Positions 18,595 through 27,457 of a stretch of DNA of 64,000 nucleotides are shown piece after piece. The notes under the pieces are model-generated. The model saw nothing but the letters and a program-made list of their open reading frames with translations, was not told where the DNA came from and made no database searches. The translations under genes were made by a program, and so were the position numbers. The stretch is from assembly GCF_900608595.1 (NCBI RefSeq), contig NZ_UWYY01000007.1:62001-126000 (forward strand), written 5' to 3'. This DNA is from Promicromonospora panici. GTDB taxonomy: Bacteria > Actinomycetota > Actinomycetes > Actinomycetales > Cellulomonadaceae. Numbering within the stretch: position 1 is the first letter of the stretch; the number at the start of each line of letters is the position of its first letter.

Positions 18595-19554
18595 ATGCTT
18601 GCCGCCTACGTGACCAGCTTCTCGCCCGACAGCCCGCTCGACGGCCTGGAGGTGGGTGACCGACCGGAACCGGACACGAGGGAGCACTGGACCACGGTGG
18701 ACGTCCGGGCCGCGAGCCTGAACCACCACGACCTGTTCTCGCTGCGCGGCGTCGGCCTGAAGGAGCAGCAGCTCCCGATGATCCTCGGCACCGACGCGGC
18801 CGGCGTCGCCCCGGACGGGACCGAGGTGATCGTGCACGGCGTCATCGGGGCCGACGGCCACGGTGTCGGGCCGAAGGAACCACGCTCACTCCTGTCGGAG
18901 CGCTACCCCGGAACCCTCGCCGAACGGGTCTCCGTGCCGACGGCGAACCTCGTGCCCAAGCCCGCGGAGCTGTCGTTCGAGGAGGCCGCGTGCCTGCCGA
19001 CCGCGTGGCTCACCGCCTACAGCATGCTGTTCACGGCGGGCGGCCTCGCGCCGGGTGACCGCGTGCTCGTGCAGGGCGCGGGCGGCGGGCTCGCGACGGC
19101 CGCGGTCACGCTGGGCGTAGCGGCCGGCCTGGAGGTCTGGGTGACGTCCCGGTCCGCGGAGAAGCGGGAGCGGGCCGTCACCCTGGGCGCGGCGGGCGCC
19201 GTCGAGGTGGGCGCGCGCCTGCCCGCGCGCGTCGACGCCGTGCTGGAGTCCGTGGGCCAGGCGACCTGGGGCCACTCGATCCGCTCGGTGCGACCGGGCG
19301 GCACGGTGCTGGTCTGCGGTGCGACGTCGGGCGACGCCGCACCGGCCGAGCTGACCCGCATCTTCTTCCAGGAGATCCGGGTACAGGGCGTCACCATGGG
19401 CTCACGGGACGACCTGGGCGCGCTCGCGCGGTTCTGCGCCCGCACCGGCGTCCGCCCGGTGCTCGACGCCGAGGTGCCGCTCACGCAGGCCGCCGCAGGC
19501 CTGGCCCGGCTGCAGGAGGGCACCCAGTTCGGCAAGGTCGTCGTCCGCCCCTGA
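18595..19554 (+). CDS. Medium-chain dehydrogenase/reductase (quinone-oxidoreductase type)
   Basis: 319 residues. GroES-like N-terminal part (SLNHHDLFSLRGVG, ILGTDAAGVAPDG) and a Rossmann nucleotide site VLVQGAGGGLATAAVTLGVAAG near 158-180. The ending FGKVVVRP is typical of MDR enzymes. No structural-zinc Cys cluster is seen, in line with zinc-free quinone oxidoreductase relatives. It presumably uses NADPH; the substrate is unknown. It begins four bases after the propeller gene's stop and converges on the RAMA-like gene. Confidence 0.87.
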   Translation: MLAAYVTSFSPDSPLDGLEVGDRPEPDTREHWTTVDVRAASLNHHDLFSLRGVGLKEQQLPMILGTDAAGVAPDGTEVIVHGVIGADGHGVGPKEPRSLLSERYPGTLAERVSVPTANLVPKPAELSFEEAACLPTAWLTAYSMLFTAGGLAPGDRVLVQGAGGGLATAAVTLGVAAGLEVWVTSRSAEKRERAVTLGAAGAVEVGARLPARVDAVLESVGQATWGHSIRSVRPGGTVLVCGATSGDAAPAELTRIFFQEIRVQGVTMGSRDDLGALARFCARTGVRPVLDAEVPLTQAAAGLARLQEGTQFGKVVVRP

Positions 19555-19566
19555 CTCCCCGAGGGG

Positions 19567-21651
19567 TCAGGAGAACCGGCGGGAGAATTCCTCGACCAGC
19601 GTGGGGCCGGTGTCTCCGATGCGCCACACGCTCCAGCCGTCGGCCGTGTACGAGCCCGACGCGGCCGTGGCCGCCGAGTCCGGGTGCCGGTAGCGCGCGC
19701 CGTTGGCGAGCTCGATGGCGCCGTCCGGCAGGAGCATCGCCTCGAAGTGCTGGTTGCGACGGGGACGCGACCACACGATGCGCGTGGGGGTGCCGATGCT
19801 GCGGGCGAGCGCCTCCAGGTCCGGGTCGTCCTCCTCCTCGAACAGCATCGGGGTGCTGGCCCGAATGCTCTCGCCCGGCGGCACGGGCCGGGCCGGCGCC
19901 TCGGGGGCGCTGGACGGGTACGGGTCCGCGGCGAACGTCGTCTGGCCGTAACCGTCCTCGGGCCCGGCCATGTAGCCGCCGGACTCCCACGGGTTCTGCT
20001 CCGTGGCGACCGGGGCCGGCGCGTCGGCGTAGGGCGCTTGGTACCCGGACTGCTCGCCGTAGCCGTAACCGCCCTGGTCCGCGTACCCGGCCGGGGCGTC
20101 AGGCGGGTAGCCGTACGCGGGTGCGGCGGGCGCGAAGCTCGACTCGGCGCTGTACGCGGGCTCCGGCGTGTAACGCGGCCGGGTGATGTCAAAGTCGACC
20201 GGCTCGTCGGAGGACGGCGCCGCATAGCTGGAATCGTCCCCGTACGACGTCGGCTGCCAGAGGTTCTCCTCCACCTGCGGCTGTGGCGGCGGCGGGTAGG
20301 TGGCCTCGGCGGAGGGCGTCGGGTTGGACGGCGGGTAGGCAGACATCGGCTCGTCGGGCTGCGTGGACGCCGCGAACCGGTCGGTACGCGAGCGGCGCCG
20401 CACGGACGGAGTCTGCTCCGGGGCCGGAGGCGGGGCGGGAACCGCGGGCGGCGTCGGCGCGGCGGCGTCGCCGAGCGAGGAACGGCTCGGGGCCAGCCGC
20501 GGCGGGGTGGTCGGCGTCGGGCGGGAGTCGGCGCCGGGACGTGCCGGGGAGACCGGCGCGCTGCCGCTGCTCGGGCCGGTCGGGCCGGAGGCCGGCGCGG
20601 GGACGCTCTCGGACGAGGCCGCCGCGGCCTGCGCCCGGCGGGCGGCACGGGTGCCGACGGTGCGTTCGGGCGTGCTGCCGCGCGAGCCACCGCTGCGGAG
20701 GCTCGACCGCAGGCCGGTGGCCGCGTTGGTCGGGCCCGACGGCGGGTTGTCGGCGAGCGGCGCGGGCGAGCTACCGGCCCGGTTCGGCTGCTTGCCCTGC
20801 TGCGCCGCACGCTCGGAGCGGGACTGCAGCGCCTGCGGCGTCCGGTCGGAGCGGGACTGCGGGGCCTGCGCGATGACCGGCATCTTGCCGGTAAGGGCGT
20901 AGCCGACCTTGACGCCCTCCTCGAACGCGTCCTTGGGTGGCGTGGAGCCGCCCGCGACGCCGCCCGTGACGCCGGTGTCCATCGAGGTGCTGACCGCACT
21001 GTCCCTGGCGCCCGTGATGGAACTGGTGATCGCGCCGCCGATCGGCGCCGACTTGGGCGCGGGCAGCCCCGGCGGAAGGTGCACCACGAGCGGCGAGACG
21101 TCGAGGAACTTGCGGCCGTCGTCCGAGTTCACGACGCCCATCTTCAGCACCTCGACGGGCATGGTGGGCTGGCGCAGGAAGTCGACGGCGTTGAGGATCT
21201 CGTCGGGCGCGTTCTGGCAGATGATGATGAGCCGCGCGCCGTTACCGCTGTTCTTCCCCGCCTGCGTGCGGGTGATGGGCACGCTGTCGTAGAAGGCGGC
21301 GACGTCGTGCTGGAAGGAGCTCGCCCCGCCGCTGTAGCGCGCCGCGAGGTCCGCGCGCGTCAGCCGGCCGGCGGCGCCGGCGTGGTCGAGCGCCTTGGCG
21401 AGGTTCTCCCGGTCGAGGTCCGCCACGAGCTCGACGACGACGGGCGAACCGGACGCGTCGAGCGCGAGCAGGTGCGGCTCGTCCGGGCCCGAGCCCTGCG
21501 CGATCGGGAAGACCTCTTCACCGAGGAGACCGTCGATGTGGGAGTCGACCACCTGGTTCGCCGTGGTCTTCAGGCCCGGTTCCGACCCGCCGGCGCCCTT
21601 GGCGGACGTCACGAGGAGGGGCCGCTGGGTGTCGACCTCGAACAATGGCAT
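19567..21651 (-). CDS. Degenerate PD-(D/E)XK-like domain + long linker + C-terminal RAMA-like domain
   Basis: 694 residues from ATG 21651 behind GGGGAG. Residues about 1-190 resemble the endonuclease-like DUF91/NucS fold (LLALDASGSPVVVELVADL followed by a helix like the usual QALDYA segment), but the ELK catalytic lysine position is Val, so nuclease activity is doubtful. Residues about 210-590 are low-complexity, rich in Pro, Ser, Ala and Tyr. The last 95 residues contain IVWSRPRRNQHFEAMLL, then ANGARYRHPDSAATAASG and DGWSVWRIG, the pattern of the RAMA domain found with restriction and methylation systems. No methylase or nuclease gene is adjacent. Function unknown; both domain calls are by eye. 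Confidence 0.6.
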   Translation of the reverse strand: MPLFEVDTQRPLLVTSAKGAGGSEPGLKTTANQVVDSHIDGLLGEEVFPIAQGSGPDEPHLLALDASGSPVVVELVADLDRENLAKALDHAGAAGRLTRADLAARYSGGASSFQHDVAAFYDSVPITRTQAGKNSGNGARLIIICQNAPDEILNAVDFLRQPTMPVEVLKMGVVNSDDGRKFLDVSPLVVHLPPGLPAPKSAPIGGAITSSITGARDSAVSTSMDTGVTGGVAGGSTPPKDAFEEGVKVGYALTGKMPVIAQAPQSRSDRTPQALQSRSERAAQQGKQPNRAGSSPAPLADNPPSGPTNAATGLRSSLRSGGSRGSTPERTVGTRAARRAQAAAASSESVPAPASGPTGPSSGSAPVSPARPGADSRPTPTTPPRLAPSRSSLGDAAAPTPPAVPAPPPAPEQTPSVRRRSRTDRFAASTQPDEPMSAYPPSNPTPSAEATYPPPPQPQVEENLWQPTSYGDDSSYAAPSSDEPVDFDITRPRYTPEPAYSAESSFAPAAPAYGYPPDAPAGYADQGGYGYGEQSGYQAPYADAPAPVATEQNPWESGGYMAGPEDGYGQTTFAADPYPSSAPEAPARPVPPGESIRASTPMLFEEEDDPDLEALARSIGTPTRIVWSRPRRNQHFEAMLLPDGAIELANGARYRHPDSAATAASGSYTADGWSVWRIGDTGPTLVEEFSRRFS

Positions 21652-21879
21652 CTCGTGATCTCCCCGGGGTCCTGCGGCATCGGTCCGCCCTAGCCTAAAG
21701 GCCGGGGGCAAGGGACCAGAAACACGGGAGTGAAGGTGTCGTGACACTTGTCACGAGGTGCTGGTCCCGCCTACCGTTTCGGACATGATGACCATCCATG
21801 CTCCTGCGTTCCTGTCCCGGCGACGTTCCGTCGCCGGCCAGCAGGTGCGCGGCGCGGGGAGGTGCCACCGGGCACAGCG

Positions 21880-22038
21880 ATGAGCGCCGCGGCGTCGCTG
21901 ACGACGCTGTGGCCCGCGCTGGTCGCCGGCATCGTGGCCGGGTACGCCGTCGCCCTGCCCGTGCAGCCGGTCGAGGGGCCGCTGCGGGTCGCGTCCGCCA
22001 TCGTGCTCATGGTGCTGGCCGCCGGGCCTTGGTTGTGA
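21880..22038 (+). pseudogene. Remnant of a LysE-type transporter (N-terminal piece)
   Basis: 52 codons. The segment LWPALVAGIVAGYAVALPV looks like the first helix of LysE/RhtB family exporters, normally about 200 residues. The rest is missing: after about 20 further hydrophobic residues the frame ends inside the left arm of a palindrome. A fusion of the gene's two ends by internal deletion is possible. It could instead be a genuine small membrane protein; no good ribosome site is visible. Confidence 0.4.
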
Positions 22039-22095
22039 GCGCGATCGTTGCGCCTACGTGCCCGTTATGGGCGCAACGATCCCGCCCAGAACCAA
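22029..22095. repeat. Intergenic palindrome, family copy 2 (imperfect)
   Basis: Left arm 22029-22054 and right arm 22070-22095 pair with three mismatches. The central 19 nt between CGTTGCG and CGCAACG are CCTACGTGCCCGTTATGGG, matching the loops of copies 1 and 3 at most positions. It lies at the broken end of the LysE-like remnant and just before the stop of the convergent thiamine-binding gene. Confidence 0.85.
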
Positions 22096-22099
22096 CGGG

Positions 22100-22423
22100 T
22101 CAGGAGTGGCCCGTCTCCGACTCGTCGGCCGCAAGGCGCTCCTCGACCCGGGCGATCTTGCTGTCGATCTGCCCGGCCGGCGCACCCGGGCGGATGTCGG
22201 CCTTGATGACGAGCGACACGCGGTGCCCGCCGCGGGCGACGGCGTCGGTGGCGCGCTGGATCACGGGCATCACCTCGTCCCATGATCCTTCGATCTCGGT
22301 GAACATCGAGGTCGTGCGGTTGGGGAGCCCGGACTCCCGGACGAGGCGGACCGCCTCGGCGACGGCGTCGGCGACGGACTCGCCGGCGGTCATGGGGGCG
22401 ACGGAGAACGCGAAGAGAGCCAT
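22100..22423 (-). CDS. MTH1187/YkoF family thiamine-binding protein
   Basis: 107 residues from ATG 22423. The sequence ([64 protein letters not shown]) matches the small ferredoxin-like MTH1187 family that binds thiamine or related pyrimidines. It stands divergent from cofD with about 30 bp between starts, so both promoters overlap. Its role is probably cofactor binding or sensing; no transporter is adjacent. Confidence 0.85.
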   Translation of the reverse strand: MALFAFSVAPMTAGESVADAVAEAVRLVRESGLPNRTTSMFTEIEGSWDEVMPVIQRATDAVARGGHRVSLVIKADIRPGAPAGQIDSKIARVEERLAADESETGHS

Positions 22424-22454
22424 GCCCCCAGTCTGCCCCGCGTAGGCTCGACGC

Positions 22455-23375
22455 GTGAACGTCACCCTCCTCGCGGGTGGAGTCGGCGGTGCGCGGCTGG
22501 CGCACGGCCTGGATCTCGCACTCGACGCACCGTCCCTGACCGTCGTCGTGAACGTCGGCGACGACACCGAGCTGCACGGCCTGTCCATCTCCCCCGACAT
22601 CGACACCGTCCTGTACACGCTCGCCGGGCTGAACGACGAGGACCGAGGCTGGGGCCTGCGCGGCGAGTCCTACGCGACCCTGTCGGCGCTGAAGGAGCTC
22701 GGCGAGGACACCTGGTTCACGCTCGGCGACCGCGATCTCGCCACCCATATCGTGCGCACCGCGCGACTGCGTGACGGCGAACCGCTGTCCGCCGTCACGG
22801 CGCACCTGGCCCGCTCGATGGGAGTCCGCCCGCGGATCCTGCCCGCCACCGACGACCGCCTCGCGACCCTCGTCGACACGCCGTCCGGCCGCCTCGGCTT
22901 CCAGGAGTACTTCGTGGGCCGGCAGCATGCGGACGCCGTCCTCGGCCTGCACTTCGACGGGGCCGACGACGCCCGCCCCGCCCCCGGCGTCCTCGACGCG
23001 CTGGCCGCCGAGCTGGTGGTGCTCGCGCCGTCGAACCCGTTCCTGTCGATCGAGCCGCTGCTCGCGGTACGCGGCGTCCGCGAGGCGCTGCTGGCGGCCC
23101 CCGGCCGCCGCGTGGCCGTGAGCCCGATCGTGGGCGGACAGGCGATCAAGGGCCCGGCGGCCCAGATCCTGGAGAGCCTCGGGCACGAGGTGTCGGCCCT
23201 CGGCGTGGCCCGGATCTACGCCGACCTGGTGGACGTGATGGTGATCGACGAACGCGACGCGGCCCTCGCCGGACCGGTCGCGGACCTCGGCCTCGGGGTG
23301 CACGTCACCGATACCGTCATGGGCGGCCCGGCCGGCCGCGAGCGCCTGGCAGGCGAGCTGCTGGCGCTGCCGTGA
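22455..23375 (+). CDS. cofD: 2-phospho-L-lactate (phosphoenolpyruvate) transferase CofD
   Basis: 306 residues from GTG 22455. Signature [15 protein letters not shown] at the N-terminus, [26 protein letters not shown], and [13 protein letters not shown] with [13 protein letters not shown]. It joins the guanylylated three-carbon acid to FO, giving (dehydro)F420-0. Its stop overlaps cofC as GTGA, so the two F420 enzymes are made together. cofE/fbiB and FO synthase are not in this window. Confidence 0.96.
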   Translation: MNVTLLAGGVGGARLAHGLDLALDAPSLTVVVNVGDDTELHGLSISPDIDTVLYTLAGLNDEDRGWGLRGESYATLSALKELGEDTWFTLGDRDLATHIVRTARLRDGEPLSAVTAHLARSMGVRPRILPATDDRLATLVDTPSGRLGFQEYFVGRQHADAVLGLHFDGADDARPAPGVLDALAAELVVLAPSNPFLSIEPLLAVRGVREALLAAPGRRVAVSPIVGGQAIKGPAAQILESLGHEVSALGVARIYADLVDVMVIDERDAALAGPVADLGLGVHVTDTVMGGPAGRERLAGELLALP

Positions 23376-24049
23376 CGGGCGGCGTCCCGCGGCCTGCCCC
23401 GGCGACGACGGCGGTGGTGCCACTCCGGGACGGCGTCTCCGGCAAGTCGCGGCTGGCCGCGGTGCTCGACGCCGGCTCGCGGCGGCGGCTCGTCCGGGTA
23501 CTGGCGCGGCACGTGGTGACGACGCTGCTTGTCGCGGACGGGATCGGGCGGGTGGTCGTGGTGACGGCGGACCCGGCCTTCGCGCGGGAGACCCTGGCCG
23601 GGCTGGACGTGGAGGTGCTGGAGCAGCCGGCCGAGCGGCCCGGGCTGAACGCCGCCCTGGAGTATGCCCGTGAGGTGCTCGTGGCGCCCGGGCCGCTCCT
23701 GGTGGCGCACGCCGATCTGCCCGCGCTGTCCCCCGCGGACGTCGCCGCGCTGCTCGCCAGGGACGCGCCGCTGGTGGTCGCGACGGATCGCTACCGCTCG
23801 GGCACCAACCTCCTCCTTCTCCGCCCGGAGGACGACGCGGGCCAGGCCTTCCGGTTCCGGTTCGGCGTCGGGTCGCTCGCGGCGCATCTCGACGAGGCGG
23901 ACGCGCGGGGGTTGGGTGCGGTGGTGGTGCACCGTCCTGGCACCGCCGTCGACCTGGACACTGCCGATGACTGGTCGCAGCTCCCGGATGACGTCCGCGC
24001 CGCCGTCGGCCAGCAGGTGCCCGGGCTGTGTCGCGCCGGCCCGGCGTGA
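23372..24049 (+). CDS. cofC: 2-phospho-L-lactate / phosphoenolpyruvate guanylyltransferase CofC (FbiD)
   Basis: 225 residues from GTG 23372, overlapping the cofD stop. Nucleotidyltransferase fold: VVPLRDGVSGKSRLA at 15-29, VVVVTADPAFA, LLVAHADLPALSPADV and DRYRSGTNLLLLRP. It activates phosphoenolpyruvate or 2-phospholactate with GTP for CofD. It converges with the MocR-type regulator, whose stop is four bases beyond its own, so the two transcripts meet. Confidence 0.95.
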   Translation: MTGGVPRPAPATTAVVPLRDGVSGKSRLAAVLDAGSRRRLVRVLARHVVTTLLVADGIGRVVVVTADPAFARETLAGLDVEVLEQPAERPGLNAALEYAREVLVAPGPLLVAHADLPALSPADVAALLARDAPLVVATDRYRSGTNLLLLRPEDDAGQAFRFRFGVGSLAAHLDEADARGLGAVVVHRPGTAVDLDTADDWSQLPDDVRAAVGQQVPGLCRAGPA

Positions 24050-24053
24050 GCCG

Positions 24054-25580
24054 TCAGCGCGCGGCGGCCTCGACCGCCGCGCGCAGGGTCCGGACCGCCT
24101 CCTCCAGGCGCGCGTCGGCCAGGTTGCCGTAGCCCACCACGAGCACGGTCGACCTGGCCGACGGCGCCGCCTGGTACCGCCGTAGGTCGACCAGCGCGAG
24201 GTCGCGCGCGGCTCCCTCCCGCACGACGGCGGCGGCGTCGAGCCCTGCCGGGTCGACGCCGGGCAGGCCGACCCGGGCCAGGTCGACCGTCACGTGCATC
24301 CCGGCGGCGATCCCGCCGACCGGCGCGCCGGGCAGCTCGCGGCCGAGGGCGGCCAGGAGAGCGGTGCGGCGTCGGGCGTAGCGGGTGCGGGCGGCGCGCA
24401 GGTACCGCGCATACGCGCCGCCGGCGACGAACCGCGCGAGCGTGAGCTGGTCCAGCGTCGCAGGGCCCGGGGTGGGTCCGCGCCGGACGGAGACCTCGAG
24501 CACCGCGGCGCGCCAGCGCTGCGGCACCACCATCCAGCCGATCCCGAACGCCGGCGCCAGCGTCTTGCTCGTCGAGCCGAGGAGCAGCACCCGGTCGGGG
24601 TCGAGCCCCTGCAGTGCGGGCACGGGCCGGCGGTCGTAGCGGAACTCGGCGTCGTAGTCGTCCTCGATCACGAGCCCGTCAACCTCGCGTGCCCAGGCGA
24701 GCAGCACCGCCCGCCGGTCGTCCGACAGCACGGCACCCAGCGGGAACTGGTGCGCCGGGGTGATCAGCACGGCGCGGGCGCCCGTGCTTTCGGCCGCGGC
24801 GCGCAGCTCTTCCGTGGCGATCCCGGCGTCGTCCACGGGGACCGGGACCGGGGTGAGGCCGGCGGCCGCGGCGACGTCGCGCAGCGGGGCCCAGCTCGGG
24901 TCCTCGACCAGCAGGTGGGTGTGCCCGGCGTCGGCGAGCGCGGCGGTGATCCGCGACATGCCGTCGGTGGCGCCGCGGGTGAGCACCACGGCACCGTCCG
25001 GTCCGGACATGATCCGCGCGCGCCGCAGGTGGGTCGCCACCGCGGCGCGCGCCGCTGGGTGCCCCGCGGCCGGCTGCCCGCCCAGGTCCTGGTTGGTCGC
25101 CTCGGCGAGCGCGTCCCGGGCCGCCCGCAGCCAGGCCTCGCGGGGCACGTGCCGCAGGTCGGGGACGCCGGGCGCGAGGTCGTGGGTGGCGCGTTGAGCG
25201 GCGCGCTCCAGGCCTGGGTCCGACGGCGGCCCTGCGCCCGCCGTCGTCGGGGCACCCGTGCCCGGGCGCGCGGGTGCGACGTCCGCCTGCGTGCCCGCGA
25301 CGCCGTCGGGCACGGGCGCCGCGACCCGGGTCGCCGAACCCGTGCGGGCCTCCAGGATTCCCTTGCCCACCAGGTGCCCGTACGCCTCGGTGACCACCCA
25401 GCGGGAGATGCCGAGGGCGTCCGCCAGAATCCGGCTGGGCGGCAGGGCCGTGCCCGGGGCGAGGCGGCCCGAGGCGATGTCCTCGAGGATCGCCTGCTCC
25501 AGCCGGTGCCGGAGCGCGCCCGGGCCGGGCGCGAGGGTGATCAGCACCTCGTCCGCGGAATTGGTCTGGTCCGGTGCCAT
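24054..25580 (-). CDS. MocR/PdxR-type GntR regulator with aminotransferase domain
   Basis: 508 residues from ATG 25580; a TACGGT box eight bases upstream suggests a leaderless start, though GTG 25598 is possible. Residues about 22-85 form a GntR winged helix (LAPGTALPPSRILADALGISRWVVTEAYGHLVGKGIL). After a Pro/Ala/Thr linker comes an aminotransferase class I-like domain with the PLP-lysine motif LLGSTSKTLAPAFGIGW and EDDYDAEFRYDRRP. MocR proteins sense PLP or amino compounds. It is divergent from an aldo-keto reductase, the probable target. The start region has inverted GGTCTGGTGC / GCACCGGACCAGACC that may be its operator. Confidence 0.92.
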   Translation of the reverse strand: MAPDQTNSADEVLITLAPGPGALRHRLEQAILEDIASGRLAPGTALPPSRILADALGISRWVVTEAYGHLVGKGILEARTGSATRVAAPVPDGVAGTQADVAPARPGTGAPTTAGAGPPSDPGLERAAQRATHDLAPGVPDLRHVPREAWLRAARDALAEATNQDLGGQPAAGHPAARAAVATHLRRARIMSGPDGAVVLTRGATDGMSRITAALADAGHTHLLVEDPSWAPLRDVAAAAGLTPVPVPVDDAGIATEELRAAAESTGARAVLITPAHQFPLGAVLSDDRRAVLLAWAREVDGLVIEDDYDAEFRYDRRPVPALQGLDPDRVLLLGSTSKTLAPAFGIGWMVVPQRWRAAVLEVSVRRGPTPGPATLDQLTLARFVAGGAYARYLRAARTRYARRRTALLAALGRELPGAPVGGIAAGMHVTVDLARVGLPGVDPAGLDAAAVVREGAARDLALVDLRRYQAAPSARSTVLVVGYGNLADARLEEAVRTLRAAVEAAAR

Positions 25581-25665
25581 GTCATTGGACCGTAGCACCA
25601 GACCGATTGCTGCCTAGCGTGGTGGGTGCCGGGCGGAGGCCCGGGACGAGCCGAAGGAGCTGACC
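25581..25665. promoter_or_regulatory. MocR/aldo-keto reductase divergent control region
   Basis: 85 bp between divergent starts. On the minus strand TACGGT precedes the regulator ATG by eight bases. GGTCTGGTGC and its complement-like GCACC-GG-ACCAGACC flank the regulator start. On the plus strand GAAGGAG precedes the reductase ATG. Confidence 0.4.
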
Positions 25666-26649
25666 ATGCAGTACCGCACGCTGGACAACGGGCACACGTC
25701 GTTCGAGGTGTCGACGCTGTGCCTGGGCACCATGTTCATGGGGACGCGGACCGACGAGGAGACGTCGTTCGCGATCCTGGACCGGTTCGTCGAGGCCGGG
25801 GGCACGTTCCTCGACACGGCGAACAACTACAACGCCTGGGTCGGCGGCTACGGCCGTGACTCCGAGGACGTGCTCGGCCGCTGGCTCGCCGCGCGGGGCA
25901 ACCGGGACGACCTGCGGATCGCGACCAAGCTCGGCGCGGCGAAGAAGGACCCGAACCTGCCGCTGTCGAACACGCCGCCCACCAACTACCAGGGGCTGGC
26001 CGCCTCGACCATCGACCGGGAGGCACACGAGAGCCTGCGTCACCTGGGCATCGACCACATCGACCTCCTGTACGGGCACGTCGACGACCTGGAGACGCCG
26101 CTCGAGGAGACGGTCGGCGCGTTCGGCAAGCTCGTCGACGAAGGGGTGGTCGGCATCCCGGGCATCTCGAACGTCGCGCTCTGGCGGGTGGTCGAGGCGC
26201 GGGAGACCGCCGCACGGCTGGGCGTCGCGCCCTACGGCGCGGTGCAGCAGAGCTACAGCTACGTGTACCCGCGGCCGCAGCCGATCCGAACCAACTGGGC
26301 CACGCCCGAGCTGCTCGGCTATGCCGCGTCCACGGGTACTGCCGGCCGCCCCGGGCTCACGGTGATGGCGTACTCCCCGCTGCACCAGGGGGTGTTCACG
26401 CGGGACGACAAGTCGCTCTTCAACGGGGCGGACCACGCCGGGTCCCGGGCGCGGATCGCGGAGCTGCGCGCCGTGGCGGCCGAGCTCGGGGCGACGCCGA
26501 ACCAGGTGGCCCTCGCCTGGCTCCTGGGCGGCGAGGTGCCTGTGATCCCGGTGTTCGGCGCGAGCAGCGTGGCCCAGCTCGACGAGGCCCTCGGCGCGGC
26601 GGACCTGATCCTGGACGAGGAGATCCGCGCCCGCCTGGACGCGGCCTGA
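25666..26649 (+). CDS. Aldo-keto reductase
   Basis: 327 residues, ATG behind GAAGGAG. TIM-barrel AKR with GGTFLDTANNYNAWVGG (catalytic Asp and Tyr), the Lys in IATKLG, a His in LLYGHVDD, and the NADP-site segment GASSVAQLDEAL. It reduces carbonyl compounds with NADPH; substrate unknown. The divergent MocR regulator probably controls it, which hints at an aldehyde related to amine or vitamin B6 metabolism, though this is inference. Confidence 0.93.
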   Translation: MQYRTLDNGHTSFEVSTLCLGTMFMGTRTDEETSFAILDRFVEAGGTFLDTANNYNAWVGGYGRDSEDVLGRWLAARGNRDDLRIATKLGAAKKDPNLPLSNTPPTNYQGLAASTIDREAHESLRHLGIDHIDLLYGHVDDLETPLEETVGAFGKLVDEGVVGIPGISNVALWRVVEARETAARLGVAPYGAVQQSYSYVYPRPQPIRTNWATPELLGYAASTGTAGRPGLTVMAYSPLHQGVFTRDDKSLFNGADHAGSRARIAELRAVAAELGATPNQVALAWLLGGEVPVIPVFGASSVAQLDEALGAADLILDEEIRARLDAA

Positions 26650-26667
26650 CCTCCCCGCCCGACCTTC

Positions 26668-26734
26668 TTGGTTGTGGGCGTGATCGTTGCGACTACGCGC
26701 CCGTTTTAGGCGCAACGATCACGCCCACAACCAA
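26668..26734. repeat. Intergenic palindrome, family copy 3
   Basis: Perfect 24-bp arms at 26668-26691 and 26711-26734 around the 19-nt loop ACTACGCGCCCGTTTTAGG. Arms agree with copy 1 (13.6 kb) except for one extra base near the outer end. It separates the convergent aldo-keto reductase and nitroreductase genes and fills nearly all of the gap. Confidence 0.92.
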
Positions 26735-26741
26735 AGCTTTG

Positions 26742-27356
26742 TCACCAGCCGCCTCGGTGGATCACCTCTTCCTGGGGCTTCCGGGGGCGGCGGGTGGGCG
26801 AGCCCTTGGCGCCGCCGACGGCCGGATGCCCGATCGCGACGACGCCGGTGATCTCGAACTCGTCCGGGATACCCAGCTCGGCCCGGACGGCGGCCACGTG
26901 CTCGGGCGGGACGCCGAAGAAGCACGCGCCCAGCCCTTCGTCGACGGCGGTCTGCAGCATGAGCAGCGATGCCATGCCGACGTCGATGTGCCAGAACGGC
27001 ACCGGCCAGCGGGCCTCGTCGAGGTCCGTCCAGCCCTTGTCCTTCTCGGCGTACCGCCGCAGGTAGGCCTCCTTGGAGGCGAGCGCCAGGACGATCACCC
27101 GCGCGGTCCGCATCCCGGCGAGCCAGCCCGACATGTCACGGCCGGAGCGCTCCTCGGCCTGCGGCGTGGACGCCGCCCAGAACCGCTCCCGGTCGGCCGC
27201 CGTCTCCAGCACGACGAACGCCCAGCCCTGGCTGAACCCGGCGCTGGGGGCGCGGACGGCGTTGCGCGTGATGCGATCGACGGACTCGGCCGACACCGGC
27301 TCGTCGGTGAACTTGCGGTGCATCCGGCGCTTGCGGACGACGTCCTGGAATTCCAT
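26742..27356 (-). CDS. Nitroreductase family protein
   Basis: 204 residues. FMN-binding nitroreductase fold: VVRKRRMHRKFTDEPV, RNAVRAPSAGFSQGWAFVVL, MASLLMLQTAVDEGLGACFFG and GVVAIGHPA. Likely reduces nitro- or quinone-type compounds with NAD(P)H; some actinobacterial members use F420, but no such signature can be read here. Convergent with the aldo-keto reductase and divergent from the cupin gene. Confidence 0.9.
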   Translation of the reverse strand: MEFQDVVRKRRMHRKFTDEPVSAESVDRITRNAVRAPSAGFSQGWAFVVLETAADRERFWAASTPQAEERSGRDMSGWLAGMRTARVIVLALASKEAYLRRYAEKDKGWTDLDEARWPVPFWHIDVGMASLLMLQTAVDEGLGACFFGVPPEHVAAVRAELGIPDEFEITGVVAIGHPAVGGAKGSPTRRPRKPQEEVIHRGGW

Positions 27357-27457
27357 GGGCCCATTCTCGACCCGGACCCTGCGGCCTCCGGCCCGGCTAC
27401 CTTCGGCGACCCGCGAACCCTGTTGCCGTGCGGCAGCGCGCCCGCCAGCCTGAACGT

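Noticed and set aside
19684..21693. 669-codon plus-strand frame opposite the RAMA-like gene
   Set aside because: Shadow: Gly/Arg/Val-rich with no domain; the minus-strand frame has a good ribosome site and a recognisable C-terminal domain.
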